Source of the DNA: Candidatus Woesearchaeota archaeon CG10_big_fil_rev_8_21_14_0_10_45_16
GTDB lineage: Archaea > Nanobdellota > Nanobdellia > Woesearchaeales > GW2011-AR9
Assembly (NCBI GenBank): GCA_002762785.1
Contig: PCXY01000005.1
Coordinates: 124,001 to 188,000 of the forward strand
Direction: 5' to 3'
Length of the DNA stretch: 64,000 bases
Positions within the stretch are counted from its first letter, which is position 1; every line of letters begins with the position of its first letter. Below the pieces are notes generated by a model that saw nothing but the letters and a program-made list of their open reading frames with translations, was not told where the DNA came from and made no database searches. Both the position numbers and the translations under genes were made by a program. Shown here piece after piece: positions 1 through 8,282 of the stretch.

Positions 1-1
1 G

Positions 2-1276
2 ATGAATATAGTTATAAACGTAACATTGTGGATCGTCTACATCCTTTCTCTCTACTTCTCGGTATTTCTATTCTTGATCTTCATCGACAAAAAAAACTTT
101 TTTTCAACCGAAGAGTCTTCGATAAACCTTGCTAGAGAACCTTATGTTTCTGTGTTCGTACCTGCATATAACGAAGAGAAGACTATCGTCAAGACCCTGC
201 AATCTATTGACAATCTGGACTATCCGCATGAGAAGATTGAAGTTATCGTCATCGATGACGGCTCTAAAGACAGGACAAGATCCATCATCGAAGAGCACAT
301 GAAAGACAAGCCAAACTATCGAATGATCTCCAGACCTAACAAAGGAAAAGCCGCTTCATTGAACGATGCATTAAAAGCAGCAAATGGAGAATTTTTTGCC
401 TGCCTTGACGCTGATTCTTTTGTCCATAGAGACACGCTGAGAAAGATGCTGGCGTTGTATGAGAAAGAGAACGATGAAAGGCTGGCTATCATCACTCCAG
501 CCATGAAAGTCCACGATCCTAAAACGGTCTTGGAGAAGATCCAGTGGCTTGAATATCTGGTGATCATCCTTATCTCACGGATCTCCAGCCACCTTGATTC
601 GTTGTATGTGGCGCCAGGACCTTTTTCTCTCTACCGCACCGAGATCATCAGGAAGATCGGCGGTTTTGATGAGACCAGCATCACTGAAGATCAGGAGATC
701 GCCTATCGTGTACAAAAAGAGAATTACCGCATCAAGCAGTGTTTCGACGGCTATGTCTTCACGACGGCGCCCAGTAAGCTCAAGCCGTTCTACCGGCAGC
801 GAAGACGCTGGTATCTCGGCAGTATCATCTGCTTGCACCAGTATAAAGAGATGGTCGCCAACCGCAAGTACGGTGATTTCGGTATGATGCAGATGATCAA
901 GAACGTCGCGGGATACCTTTTAGCCACGGCCGGCATCTTTATAGCCGTCTACCTTTTCATCATCCCGGCTTGGAACTATCTTAAGAGCGGCTGGCTGATC
1001 CGTTTTGAGATCATGCCCATCCTGAAGAACTTGGACTTTTCAATCACCATGATGGATCTGTTGACCATAGATTTCAAGAGAACTTTTATCATCATCTCCT
1101 TATTTATGATCGGCTTTTACTTCTTTTATCAAGCCCATAAGAATGCCAATGAGAAAGTGATGAAGTTTGGGATCATCCCCTTACTGCCTTATTTTCTCTT
1201 TTATTACCTGTTGAAAGGCATAATCCTTTTAATGTCATTGACAAAATTCACTGCAAAACAGAAATTACGATGGTAG
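2..1276 (+). CDS. Membrane family 2 glycosyltransferase (processive/BcsA-like)
   Basis: Predicted inverting GT-A glycosyltransferase anchored in the membrane. An N-terminal membrane segment (about residues 5-28) is followed by the catalytic domain: 'VPAYNEE' near 53, the nucleotide-binding DDGS at 85-88, the metal-binding DAD at 136-138, the TEDQE acceptor/base motif near 228 and an RQRRRW motif near 265 that resembles the QxxRW of hyaluronan/cellulose-type synthases. Three or so hydrophobic segments follow (about 300-410). The ATG lies at base 2, so a longer upstream start cannot be excluded, but an N-terminal membrane helix is usual for the family. It overlaps the next gene by seven bases and heads the 1-4.7 kb operon. 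The sugar and acceptor cannot be read from sequence. Confidence 0.9.
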   Translation: MNIVINVTLWIVYILSLYFSVFLFLIFIDKKNFFSTEESSINLAREPYVSVFVPAYNEEKTIVKTLQSIDNLDYPHEKIEVIVIDDGSKDRTRSIIEEHMKDKPNYRMISRPNKGKAASLNDALKAANGEFFACLDADSFVHRDTLRKMLALYEKENDERLAIITPAMKVHDPKTVLEKIQWLEYLVIILISRISSHLDSLYVAPGPFSLYRTEIIRKIGGFDETSITEDQEIAYRVQKENYRIKQCFDGYVFTTAPSKLKPFYRQRRRWYLGSIICLHQYKEMVANRKYGDFGMMQMIKNVAGYLLATAGIFIAVYLFIIPAWNYLKSGWLIRFEIMPILKNLDFSITMMDLLTIDFKRTFIIISLFMIGFYFFYQAHKNANEKVMKFGIIPLLPYFLFYYLLKGIILLMSLTKFTAKQKLRW

Positions 1277-1974
1277 ACCAAAAAAGTTCATTCAGAAAGA
1301 TCAGCAAAGACAAGTACGTTGTCGCTGCGATAATCACATTCCTAATCTTCTCTTTAGGCCTTACTCTAGGGATCGTGTTGAAAGATTATCAGTATGGGCT
1401 CATTGAGGAAGTGAACATGGAGCAAGACGTAAAGTTCTACAGTACCCAGCTGCAGTACGCCTACCTCAATGCTTTCAGTGATCTTGATAATTGCGCCGTC
1501 CTCAGGACGACTTTACAGGAAGCAGTAGTAGAGTTGGCTGACTCTCTCCAGCAGGTCATCGAACAGGAAGAAGGACAGCCGGGAGATATCCGCAGCCAGG
1601 TAGTGCTGCGGAGGTATGCGCTTGACAACCTCAGGTATTGGCTGCTGGCTAAGCAGAGCAACCAGAGATGTGATCTTAACACTGTCCTTGTCCTCTATTT
1701 CCACACGCCCGAGAAGAACTGCCCTTCATGTGAGAACCAAGGAGCTATCCTGACCCATTTCAAGAATGTCTTTGAAGAACGTTTCCTGGTCTTCCCGATT
1801 AATCTCGACTTGAGAAGCGAAGAGCCGATGATCGAGATCGTCAAATCACAGTTTAATGTCACCAAGGTGCCTACTTTAGTGATCGGCGACCAGAAATATG
1901 AAGGCGTCATCTCCAAAGAACAGCTGCAAAACATCATCTGCAATTCGCTCCATGATGCTCCAGAATGCACATGA
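1270..1974 (+). CDS. Membrane-anchored thioredoxin-fold protein with CPSC motif
   Basis: A single N-terminal membrane helix (about residues 20-38) precedes an extracytoplasmic helical region and a C-terminal thioredoxin-like domain. That domain carries a CxxC redox motif, CPSC, near residue 151, and a 'VTKVPTLVIG' strand with the cis-proline typical of thioredoxin folds. Several further cysteines (N-terminal half and extreme C-terminus) could form structural disulfides. Translationally coupled to the glycosyltransferase before it and the GT-C gene after it. A thiol-disulfide role for secreted or membrane proteins is plausible, but the partner is unknown. Its place inside a glycosyltransferase operon is unusual. 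Confidence 0.8.
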   Translation: MVDQKSSFRKISKDKYVVAAIITFLIFSLGLTLGIVLKDYQYGLIEEVNMEQDVKFYSTQLQYAYLNAFSDLDNCAVLRTTLQEAVVELADSLQQVIEQEEGQPGDIRSQVVLRRYALDNLRYWLLAKQSNQRCDLNTVLVLYFHTPEKNCPSCENQGAILTHFKNVFEERFLVFPINLDLRSEEPMIEIVKSQFNVTKVPTLVIGDQKYEGVISKEQLQNIICNSLHDAPECT

Positions 1975-3377
1975 GATCAGCTAACCTAAGAAAAAACAGT
2001 CTGCTCTACATCCTCGTCTTCTCTGTGGTGGTCAGGATAATATACCTGCTGGCCCAACAGCCGTTGTGGTGGGACACGCATGTCTACATCGGCATGGGCA
2101 AGTATATCTTTTCTTCTGGAAAATTTGGCATCTGGGAATCATTCAGGCCGCTGCTGCATCCTTTGATCCTGGGATTTTTCTGGGACCTGGGCTTTAGTCC
2201 GATAGTCGTCGGCAAGATCCTGGATATCTTTTTCTCAGTGTTGGTGGTCTTCTTCACGTATAAGATAGCTGAGAAAGTGTTCTCAAAGAGAGTAGCTATC
2301 ATCAGTTCGCTGCTGTTGTCGGTAACGCCGGTGTTCTTGATGTTCACCGGATTGATACTGACGGATCCGATGGCCATGTTTTTTGGTTTAGCAGGCATTT
2401 ATCTGTATGTTAAAGATCAATCTGACAAGAATTTATTCTTTGCAGGGTTTCTTCTGGCGTTATCATTCCTGACCAGATTTCCGATGGGCCTGTTTCTGGC
2501 AGCCGTAGGCATAATCCTTGTTTTCCAAAAAGAAAAGATCATCTCAAAGATGCGGCAACTATTTATTCTTGGTTCTGGTTTCATCATCCCAGTCCTCCCT
2601 TATCTGTGGTTCAACTATCAGAAGTACGGAAACGTCTTTGAACCGTTTACTGCCGGTTCCTGGATCGTGACGACGGCCACCTGGCTCTATGGATCCGGGA
2701 TCACGTATTATTTCAGAGAATTTTTCTTCGGCACTTTGATCTATGTTTTTAGTTTTGTCTATCTTTATCATTTCTTTAAAGAAAAAGGCTGGAAAAACTC
2801 TTCCAAACTGCTAGTGGTCTTGATTCCGATGTTGGTCATAGCTTACTTCATGTACGTCCCGCGGAAAGAACTGAGATATATCGTCGCGGCCGTGCCATTT
2901 CTCAGTATGATGGTAGCAGCAGCTGTGACCAGGATCTATGACCAGTTGAGATCTACTGAGAAACCCCCCATCACTCCAAAAGCGTTCGTCATCATCTGTG
3001 TGCTGCTGATCTTGGCTTTCATCCCGGCAGGATTGCATTTTGAACGGCCGCCATCATTCACGACTGAGATCGACCGGGCCGTAGCAGAATACAACGTGAC
3101 TGGAACGATCATGGCTTCCGACCCAAGTTTCATATCTTACCTGGACAATCCGATCCTCCTACTGGGAGGCATGACCTTTGCACCCGAAGTGTATGAACAG
3201 CACAAAGATGGGTTTGAGCTGCTGTTCATCAACCAGTGTGACCTACCCTGCCCGCCGGAAGATCTGTCTTGTATCAACAGGAGGCAGGAGCTCCTGGAGA
3301 AAGTAAAGCTGGAGAACCAGGAGATATTTAGCAAAACTGTTAAAAACTGCAGCTACTCTATACACGTACCACGATGA
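1971..3377 (+). CDS. GT-C fold glycosyltransferase (ArnT/PMT-like)
   Basis: Polytopic membrane protein with about ten hydrophobic segments and a short C-terminal extracytoplasmic tail containing five or so cysteines. After the first helix there is a WWDTHVY motif, positioned like the acidic catalytic loop motif of GT39/GT83 lipid-linked-sugar transferases. Such enzymes use polyprenyl-phosphate sugars on the outer face of the membrane. I place the start at the ATG of the ATGA overlap (1971) rather than the ATG two codons earlier; either is possible. The next two genes look like a maker of a polyprenyl-phosphate pentose, so this protein is a candidate user of that donor (inference). Confidence 0.85.
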   Translation: MRSANLRKNSLLYILVFSVVVRIIYLLAQQPLWWDTHVYIGMGKYIFSSGKFGIWESFRPLLHPLILGFFWDLGFSPIVVGKILDIFFSVLVVFFTYKIAEKVFSKRVAIISSLLLSVTPVFLMFTGLILTDPMAMFFGLAGIYLYVKDQSDKNLFFAGFLLALSFLTRFPMGLFLAAVGIILVFQKEKIISKMRQLFILGSGFIIPVLPYLWFNYQKYGNVFEPFTAGSWIVTTATWLYGSGITYYFREFFFGTLIYVFSFVYLYHFFKEKGWKNSSKLLVVLIPMLVIAYFMYVPRKELRYIVAAVPFLSMMVAAAVTRIYDQLRSTEKPPITPKAFVIICVLLILAFIPAGLHFERPPSFTTEIDRAVAEYNVTGTIMASDPSFISYLDNPILLLGGMTFAPEVYEQHKDGFELLFINQCDLPCPPEDLSCINRRQELLEKVKLENQEIFSKTVKNCSYSIHVPR

Positions 3378-4228
3378 TAAAAGACTACTTTAGCCTAATT
3401 CGGGTACAGCAATGGTACAAGAACCTAGTAGTGTTCCTAGCTATCTTTTTCTCAGGCAACGTGTTTGATCTTGCTCTTCTGGAAAGAGCGGGGATCGCTT
3501 TCGCCAGCCTCTGCCTGATATCATCAGCCGGCTACATCATCAACGACCTTATCGACCGGCGGAAAGACCAGCTGCATCCTGAAAAGAAGATGCGGCCCCT
3601 TGCTTCCGGTAAGATCTCGATCTACTCAGCTTTGGTGTTCATGGGCCTATTACTGGTGACGGCATTATACCTGGGCCAGAACGTCGGCGACACTTTTTTA
3701 GTGATTGCGATATCATTATTTCTGCTGACACAACTATACACATTCTATCTCAAGAACGTAATCTTTGCCGATGTCTTGGTCATCGCATCCTTATTTGTGT
3801 TGCGGGCCATCGCCGGCGCCGTGGCCGTTTCCGTAGTCGTTTCACCGTGGCTGATCCTCTGTCCTTTTTTCCTAGCTTTGTTCATGGCTATCGCCAAACG
3901 AAAAGGTGACTTGCAGCTATTGGGTGAAAGAGCAGCCGCAACCAGAAAAGTGCTACATGAATATAACCATGCGGTCACCGATTCGCTGATGAGCATCACG
4001 ACCGGGCTGCTGGTGATGTCATACAGCCTCTATTCGTTCCTCAGCCCCTACAACAGACTTATATACACTATCCCCTTTTCCCTCTATGTCATCTTCCGTT
4101 ATTACCACCTGGTCGGCAAGTCGCCGGAAATCGCCCGGCAGCCGCATAAAGCGATACAAGATCTGGCGTTGATGGTCGGCATCCTGTTATGGGTGATGGT
4201 AACCGGAGCTTTGATATATTACCCATGA
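3374..4228 (+). CDS. UbiA-family polyprenyl-phosphate phosphoribosyltransferase-like
   Basis: UbiA-superfamily membrane prenyltransferase of about eight helices. The first Asp-rich motif, NDLIDRRKDQLHP, followed by RPLASG, and a second region with 'DVLVIASLFVLRA', then 'SPWLILCPFFLALF' and AKRKGDL, match the decaprenyl-phosphate phosphoribosyltransferase (Rv3806c) branch better than menaquinone- or heme-type UbiA. That branch transfers 5-phosphoribose from PRPP to a polyprenyl phosphate. The gene overlaps its neighbours by ATGA on both sides. The following PAP2 phosphatase mirrors the mycobacterial Rv3806c-Rv3807c pair, which supports the assignment. An archaeal digeranylgeranylglyceryl-phosphate synthase (also UbiA) is the main alternative. 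Confidence 0.85.
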   Translation: MIKDYFSLIRVQQWYKNLVVFLAIFFSGNVFDLALLERAGIAFASLCLISSAGYIINDLIDRRKDQLHPEKKMRPLASGKISIYSALVFMGLLLVTALYLGQNVGDTFLVIAISLFLLTQLYTFYLKNVIFADVLVIASLFVLRAIAGAVAVSVVVSPWLILCPFFLALFMAIAKRKGDLQLLGERAAATRKVLHEYNHAVTDSLMSITTGLLVMSYSLYSFLSPYNRLIYTIPFSLYVIFRYYHLVGKSPEIARQPHKAIQDLALMVGILLWVMVTGALIYYP

Positions 4229-4653
4229 AATATGCAAAACTGTTCGACACCGCTTTTCGGGACGTAACCGCTTTTGGCGGATTCATCTTCTACGGGTTTG
4301 TGCTGTTGTTATCTTTAGGTAATCTGGGATTATTTATCCGTCTGTTGATAGGATTAGCAGTGATGGTAGCTGTCGTGGTCCTGATCCGTTCGTTCTATTT
4401 CAAGCAGAGGCCTAAGAAACAGAGTTACAGTAATTTTTTAGAAAGGATCGATGCGGCTTCGTTTCCCTCGCTGCATACGGCCAGGGCAGTATTTTTAGCG
4501 TTGGTCTTTTCTCCGGCTAATGCGATATTAGTTTCGGTGATGGCTGTCCTGGTAGCCTATTCACGGATATATCTGAAGAAACACGATTGGATAGATGTAT
4601 TGTTCGGTGGATTGCTGGGCTGGGGCGTGTATTGGGTAGTTGGGTTGATTTAG
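4225..4653 (+). CDS. PAP2-superfamily membrane phosphatase
   Basis: Small 142-residue membrane phosphatase. The three PAP2 signatures are visible: KQRPKKQ (basic motif 1), SFPSLHTARA (motif 2 with the acid-base His) and SRIYLKKHDWIDV (motif 3 with Arg and nucleophilic His). The ORF track starts at 4189, inside the upstream gene; the ATG at 4225 forms an ATGA overlap with the UbiA stop and gives a compact N-terminus, so I use that. By analogy with the mycobacterial arabinan pathway it would remove the 5-phosphate from polyprenyl-phosphoryl-phosphoribose. A polyprenyl-diphosphate recycling phosphatase is the alternative. Ends three bases before the convergent MBF1 gene. Confidence 0.85.
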   Translation: MKYAKLFDTAFRDVTAFGGFIFYGFVLLLSLGNLGLFIRLLIGLAVMVAVVVLIRSFYFKQRPKKQSYSNFLERIDAASFPSLHTARAVFLALVFSPANAILVSVMAVLVAYSRIYLKKHDWIDVLFGGLLGWGVYWVVGLI

Positions 4654-4656
4654 AGA

Positions 4657-5100
4657 TCACTTCCTTTTCCTGACTTTGATAAAATCACCCAGCGTCATCT
4701 CATCCGACTTCTTAGAAGATAAGTCAACAGCTGCTCTTTCGTCTTTCTCCACCAGCGAGATGTCCAGCTTCTTTTCTAATTGACGGGCGACGGCAAGCTG
4801 CGGTTTTAATGACCCCGATTCCCATTTCTGCACCACGCTGGCCCGCTCCTGCAAGAAGGAGGCGAACTGTTCCTGATTCAATGAACGGGATTCTCTGGCT
4901 TTCCGTATCAATGAGGGGTAATTATCAACCACCCGGAACTCTGGCGTGGAAACCTGGCTCTGTCTGGGAGAATAAGAATACTGCGGTTTCTTCTTGATAG
5001 TGCCGTACTTCAAGCAGGCTTGACAGAGCTGAAAATCAGCGCTTTCTACCGTAGCAGCGGTCAAAGAGCCGCTTTTCCCGCACATATCACAAACTGCCAT
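4657..5100 (-). CDS. Archaeal multiprotein bridging factor 1 (Zn ribbon + HTH)
   Basis: The 147 residues begin with a zinc-ribbon (CDMCG, then CQAC) followed by a linker and a cro/C1-type helix-turn-helix near residues 63-117, containing 'LNQEQFASFLQERASVVQKW'. This is the domain order of archaeal MBF1 (aMBF1), a transcription or translation-associated factor. A basic C-terminus (KVRKRK) is typical. A TATA-like box lies about 24 bases upstream of the ATG, implying a leaderless message. It is divergent from the ATP-citrate lyase operon, whose promoter occupies the same 84-base gap. Confidence 0.93.
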   Translation of the reverse strand: MAVCDMCGKSGSLTAATVESADFQLCQACLKYGTIKKKPQYSYSPRQSQVSTPEFRVVDNYPSLIRKARESRSLNQEQFASFLQERASVVQKWESGSLKPQLAVARQLEKKLDISLVEKDERAAVDLSSKKSDEMTLGDFIKVRKRK

Positions 5101-5118
5101 ACAGAAACAAAAATGAGG

Positions 5119-5130
5119 TTATATTAAAAT
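5119..5130 (-). promoter_or_regulatory. TATA-like box for MBF1
   Basis: CATTTTAATATA on the minus strand, centred about 24 bases from the MBF1 ATG; shares an 84-base divergent gap with the aclBA promoter. Confidence 0.6.
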
Positions 5131-5153
5131 GTTCTGACTAATCTTCCAGAACC

Positions 5154-5164
5154 TATTTAAAATA
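5154..5164 (+). promoter_or_regulatory. TATA-like box for aclBA
   Basis: TATTTAAAATA centred about 26 bases before the aclB ATG, matching the leaderless spacing seen across the window. Confidence 0.65.
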
Positions 5165-5184
5165 AAGTCAAAATTCTCTCTTAA

Positions 5185-6405
5185 ATGGCCAGACGGAAGA
5201 TCAGGGAACATGACGCCAAGAAGATTATAGCGGATGCCATCCCTGAGCTGGGATTCAAGTCTGTTCTCATAACTCCGGAAACTAACGTAGAGACTCTTCC
5301 AGAGAGATTCCATTGGTTACTTCAGGAAAAGCTGACTATCAAACCCGATCAGCTGTTTGGAAAGAGAAAAAAGCATGGATTAGTCCTCATAGATGCTGCT
5401 TTTCAAGGGGTTAAAGACTTTCTTCAGCAATACCGCAACAAAGAGTTCACCATCAACGATACGGAAGATATCCTGACCCATTTCATCATCGAACCGTTTG
5501 TTCCTCACCATAAAGAATACTATCTGGCCATAACTTCAGAGAGAGATCACGACACCATCCACTTCTCGGAAACTGGGGGCATCGATATCGAAGAGAATTG
5601 GGACAATGTTAAGACTATCCAGATCCCAACCTTTACAAATATCGACGAAGTCAAACTAGAATTTCTAGATAATAGTGAGATTGAGAATAAAGAGAAGATA
5701 ACATCGTTCATAAAAGAACTTTACAAAGCTTTTAGAGATCTTGATTTCACTTATCTAGAGATCAACCCTTTCACTTTTGACAACGACGGAAAAATTGTTC
5801 TTCTCGACACTGTCGCCAGGATCGATGACTGCGCATCATTCAAAGGACAGTGGGATCTTGAATTCCCACGAGAGTTCGGCAAAAGACAATATCAAGAAGA
5901 ACTACATATCGAAGAGCTGGATAGGAAGAGTGGCGCCTCGTTGAAGCTTACTATCCTCAATCCAGACGGCAAGATCTGGAACATTCTTGGCGGTGGCGGA
6001 GCCAGTATCATCTACCTGGACATGATCACCAACCTAGGACACGGCAAGGAAATAGCCAACTATGGAGAATCGAGCGGCAACCCTTCGATGGAAGAATCGT
6101 ATGAATATGCCAGATCAATATTAGAACTGATGACTAAGAACAACGGAAAAGTCCTGTTCATCGTCGGCGGTATCGCTAACTTTACCGATGTCAGGAGCAC
6201 TTTCAAAGGCACCATCAAAGCTCTGGAAGAATATGCTGATCAGTTGAAAGACGTGACCATCTTCGTCCGCAGAGGCGGACCGCACCATGAAGAAGGATTA
6301 AGGTTGATGAAAGGAACTGGAGAGAAGCTGGGGATCAGGATGTACGTCCACGGACCGGAAACGTCGATGCCGGAGATCATCACTATCGCGGGAGGCAGCT
6401 TATGA
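5185..6405 (+). CDS. aclB: ATP-citrate lyase, small (ATP-grasp/SucC-like) subunit
   Basis: Subunit of ATP-citrate lyase, which splits citrate with CoA and ATP to acetyl-CoA and oxaloacetate. The 406 residues correspond to the N-terminal part of animal ACLY and the separate AclB of green sulfur bacteria: an ATP-grasp region ('YLEINPF' near 191) followed by a citrate-binding Rossmann region with GGGGAS, 'LGHGKEIANYGESSGNPS' and 'FVRRGGPHHEEGLR'. The last motifs are close to ACLY rather than succinyl-CoA synthetase. A TATA box 27 bases upstream implies a leaderless ATG. Overlaps the large subunit gene by ATGA. Confidence 0.95.
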   Translation: MARRKIREHDAKKIIADAIPELGFKSVLITPETNVETLPERFHWLLQEKLTIKPDQLFGKRKKHGLVLIDAAFQGVKDFLQQYRNKEFTINDTEDILTHFIIEPFVPHHKEYYLAITSERDHDTIHFSETGGIDIEENWDNVKTIQIPTFTNIDEVKLEFLDNSEIENKEKITSFIKELYKAFRDLDFTYLEINPFTFDNDGKIVLLDTVARIDDCASFKGQWDLEFPREFGKRQYQEELHIEELDRKSGASLKLTILNPDGKIWNILGGGGASIIYLDMITNLGHGKEIANYGESSGNPSMEESYEYARSILELMTKNNGKVLFIVGGIANFTDVRSTFKGTIKALEEYADQLKDVTIFVRRGGPHHEEGLRLMKGTGEKLGIRMYVHGPETSMPEIITIAGGSL

Positions 6406-8183
6406 TGGAACCATATCAATTGTTCGGCAAGCACTCGCAGACCTTCTTCTACAACCTCAAAGGCAAGCCGATCCAACATATGCTTGACTTTGATCACCTC
6501 TCTAAAAGAGAAAAGCCAAGTGTTGCAGCCATCATCCATCCAGGGAAGAGCGGCTACCATAAAGTGTTCTTCGGAAACAGAGAGATCCTCCTACCGATCT
6601 ATTCCAGCATCAAAGAGGCAGCCGAAAAACATCCTAACGTCGATTCCATCATAAACTTCGCCTCTTTTCGTTCCGCATACCAGTCATCAAAAGAAGCTTT
6701 ACAGCAGCCGACGATCAAAACCGTCGTCATCGTCGCGGAAGGCATCCCGGAACGGCAGACGAAAGAACTGATCGCGATCGCCAAACAACAGCAGAAGACC
6801 ATCATCGGCCCATCTACCGTCGGCGGCATCGTCGCTGGAAAGTTCAGGATAGGTCATGCCGGCGGCATGAACGAGAACATCTTGAGAGCCAGATTATACC
6901 GATCAGGCAGCATCGGTCTTGTCTCAAGATCTGGCGGCATGATGAACGAGTTCTTCAACATCATCTCCCGAGCAGCTGACGGCATCCATGAAGGCATCGC
7001 TATCGGCGGCGACGCTTTTCCAGGTTCAACATTATTGGACCACATGCTTCGTTATGAAGCTAATCCGGAGATCAAGATCATCGTCGCCCTCGGAGAGATC
7101 GGCGGTTCCATGGAATATGAGATCATAGAAGCCAAAAAAGCCGGAAAACTGACGAAACCTATCGTGATGTGGGTTTCAGGCACCTGCGCCAGCATCTTTC
7201 CCTGGGAAGTACAGTTCGGCCATGCAGGAGCGAAAGCTGAGTCTGGAAAAGAAACTGCGCAGGCGAAGAATGCGGCTCTGAAAGAAGCCGGCATCGTCGT
7301 CCCCGAGTCGTTTGAACAATTTGAGGCCGTTATCGGGGAAACGTTTAAAAAACACGTTCCGACTAGGCAGCCGATGGAGAATCCACTGCAGATCCCGGAA
7401 CGGAAGAATACTCATTTTACCAGCACTATCTCTGATGATCGAGGGGAGGAGCTTACCTATAATGGCATCCCTATCAGCAAGCTGATCACTGACAATTCCT
7501 CATTAGGAAAGATCATCGGACTATTGTGGTTCAAGAAAGATCTTCCTGCCGAGTTCGTCCATTTCCTTGACCTCTCTTTAGTCCTTTGCGCTGACCATGG
7601 TCCGGCAGTAGCCACAGCCCATAACGCCATGGTCACCGCCAGAGCCGGCAAAGATGTCATCAGCAGTCTCATCGCCGGGTTGACTACCATCGGCAGCCGC
7701 CATGGCGGTGCGATCGACGACGCCTGCCGCTATTTCCTGGAAGCAACTGGATCATTGAAGCCGGCTGAGTTCGTGGAACAGATGAAACGACAGGGTAAAT
7801 ACATCCCTGGCATCGGCCACCGGGTCAAGTCAAAGAAAAATCCAGATAAAAGAGTAGAGCTGCTTAAACAGTTCGCCAAAGAAAATATTTCCAGCACAAG
7901 ATATCTTGATTACGCCTTAGCGGTGGAGGAAGAGACTCTCAAGAAAGCAGAGAACCTCATCCTAAACGTGGACGGCTGCATCGCTGCCATTTTCCTTGAC
8001 CTTTTGGAAAGCTGCGGACAGTTTAACAGAGAAGAGATTGCGCAAATTACCCAGATCGGCTATATGAACGGACTGTTCGCGGTCGGTAGAAGTGTAGGGA
8101 TCATCGGCCATATCTTAGATCAGAGACGGCTGGATGAAGGATTGTATAGGCATCCTACAGACGATATCTTATACCATCAATAA
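6402..8183 (+). CDS. aclA: ATP-citrate lyase, large (SucD/citrate synthase-like) subunit
   Basis: Catalytic partner of AclB. The N-terminal half is a CoA-binding and ligase region ending in VQFGHAGA, whose His (about residue 274) is the phosphohistidine of the family. The C-terminal half, from about residue 340, is the citrate synthase-like lyase domain with ADHGPAV, 'ARAGKD', 'IGHRVKS' and a final 'LDQRRLDEGLYRHP'. Similarity to animal ACLY is obvious by eye across the whole length. All expected regions are present, so the enzyme should be active. Likely roles are cytosolic acetyl-CoA supply or a reductive citrate cycle; no other citrate-cycle gene is in this window. Confidence 0.96.
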   Translation: MMEPYQLFGKHSQTFFYNLKGKPIQHMLDFDHLSKREKPSVAAIIHPGKSGYHKVFFGNREILLPIYSSIKEAAEKHPNVDSIINFASFRSAYQSSKEALQQPTIKTVVIVAEGIPERQTKELIAIAKQQQKTIIGPSTVGGIVAGKFRIGHAGGMNENILRARLYRSGSIGLVSRSGGMMNEFFNIISRAADGIHEGIAIGGDAFPGSTLLDHMLRYEANPEIKIIVALGEIGGSMEYEIIEAKKAGKLTKPIVMWVSGTCASIFPWEVQFGHAGAKAESGKETAQAKNAALKEAGIVVPESFEQFEAVIGETFKKHVPTRQPMENPLQIPERKNTHFTSTISDDRGEELTYNGIPISKLITDNSSLGKIIGLLWFKKDLPAEFVHFLDLSLVLCADHGPAVATAHNAMVTARAGKDVISSLIAGLTTIGSRHGGAIDDACRYFLEATGSLKPAEFVEQMKRQGKYIPGIGHRVKSKKNPDKRVELLKQFAKENISSTRYLDYALAVEEETLKKAENLILNVDGCIAAIFLDLLESCGQFNREEIAQITQIGYMNGLFAVGRSVGIIGHILDQRRLDEGLYRHPTDDILYHQ

Positions 8184-8250
8184 ACTACCGATAAAAAAAC
8201 AGGCGTCGATCGGCATCTCAAACCATGATTATCCTGCAAGAAGGAAGATT

Positions 8251-8260
8251 TTATAAATAA
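8251..8260 (+). promoter_or_regulatory. TATA box deciding the GTG start of aglB
   Basis: TTTATAAATA ends 22 bases before GTG 8283. Transcription would begin within a few bases of the GTG, which supports that start over later codons. Confidence 0.7.
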
Positions 8261-8282
8261 AGTATCGGTTTTGAGCAGATAG

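Noticed and set aside
594-887. 97-residue plus-strand ORF inside the first GT2 gene
   Set aside because: Ser/Arg-rich out-of-frame reading of the catalytic domain; no family features.
4189-4224. Upstream start of the PAP2 phosphatase
   Set aside because: The extra 12 codons lie within the UbiA gene and add a polar stretch; the ATGA overlap start at 4225 is more consistent with the operon.
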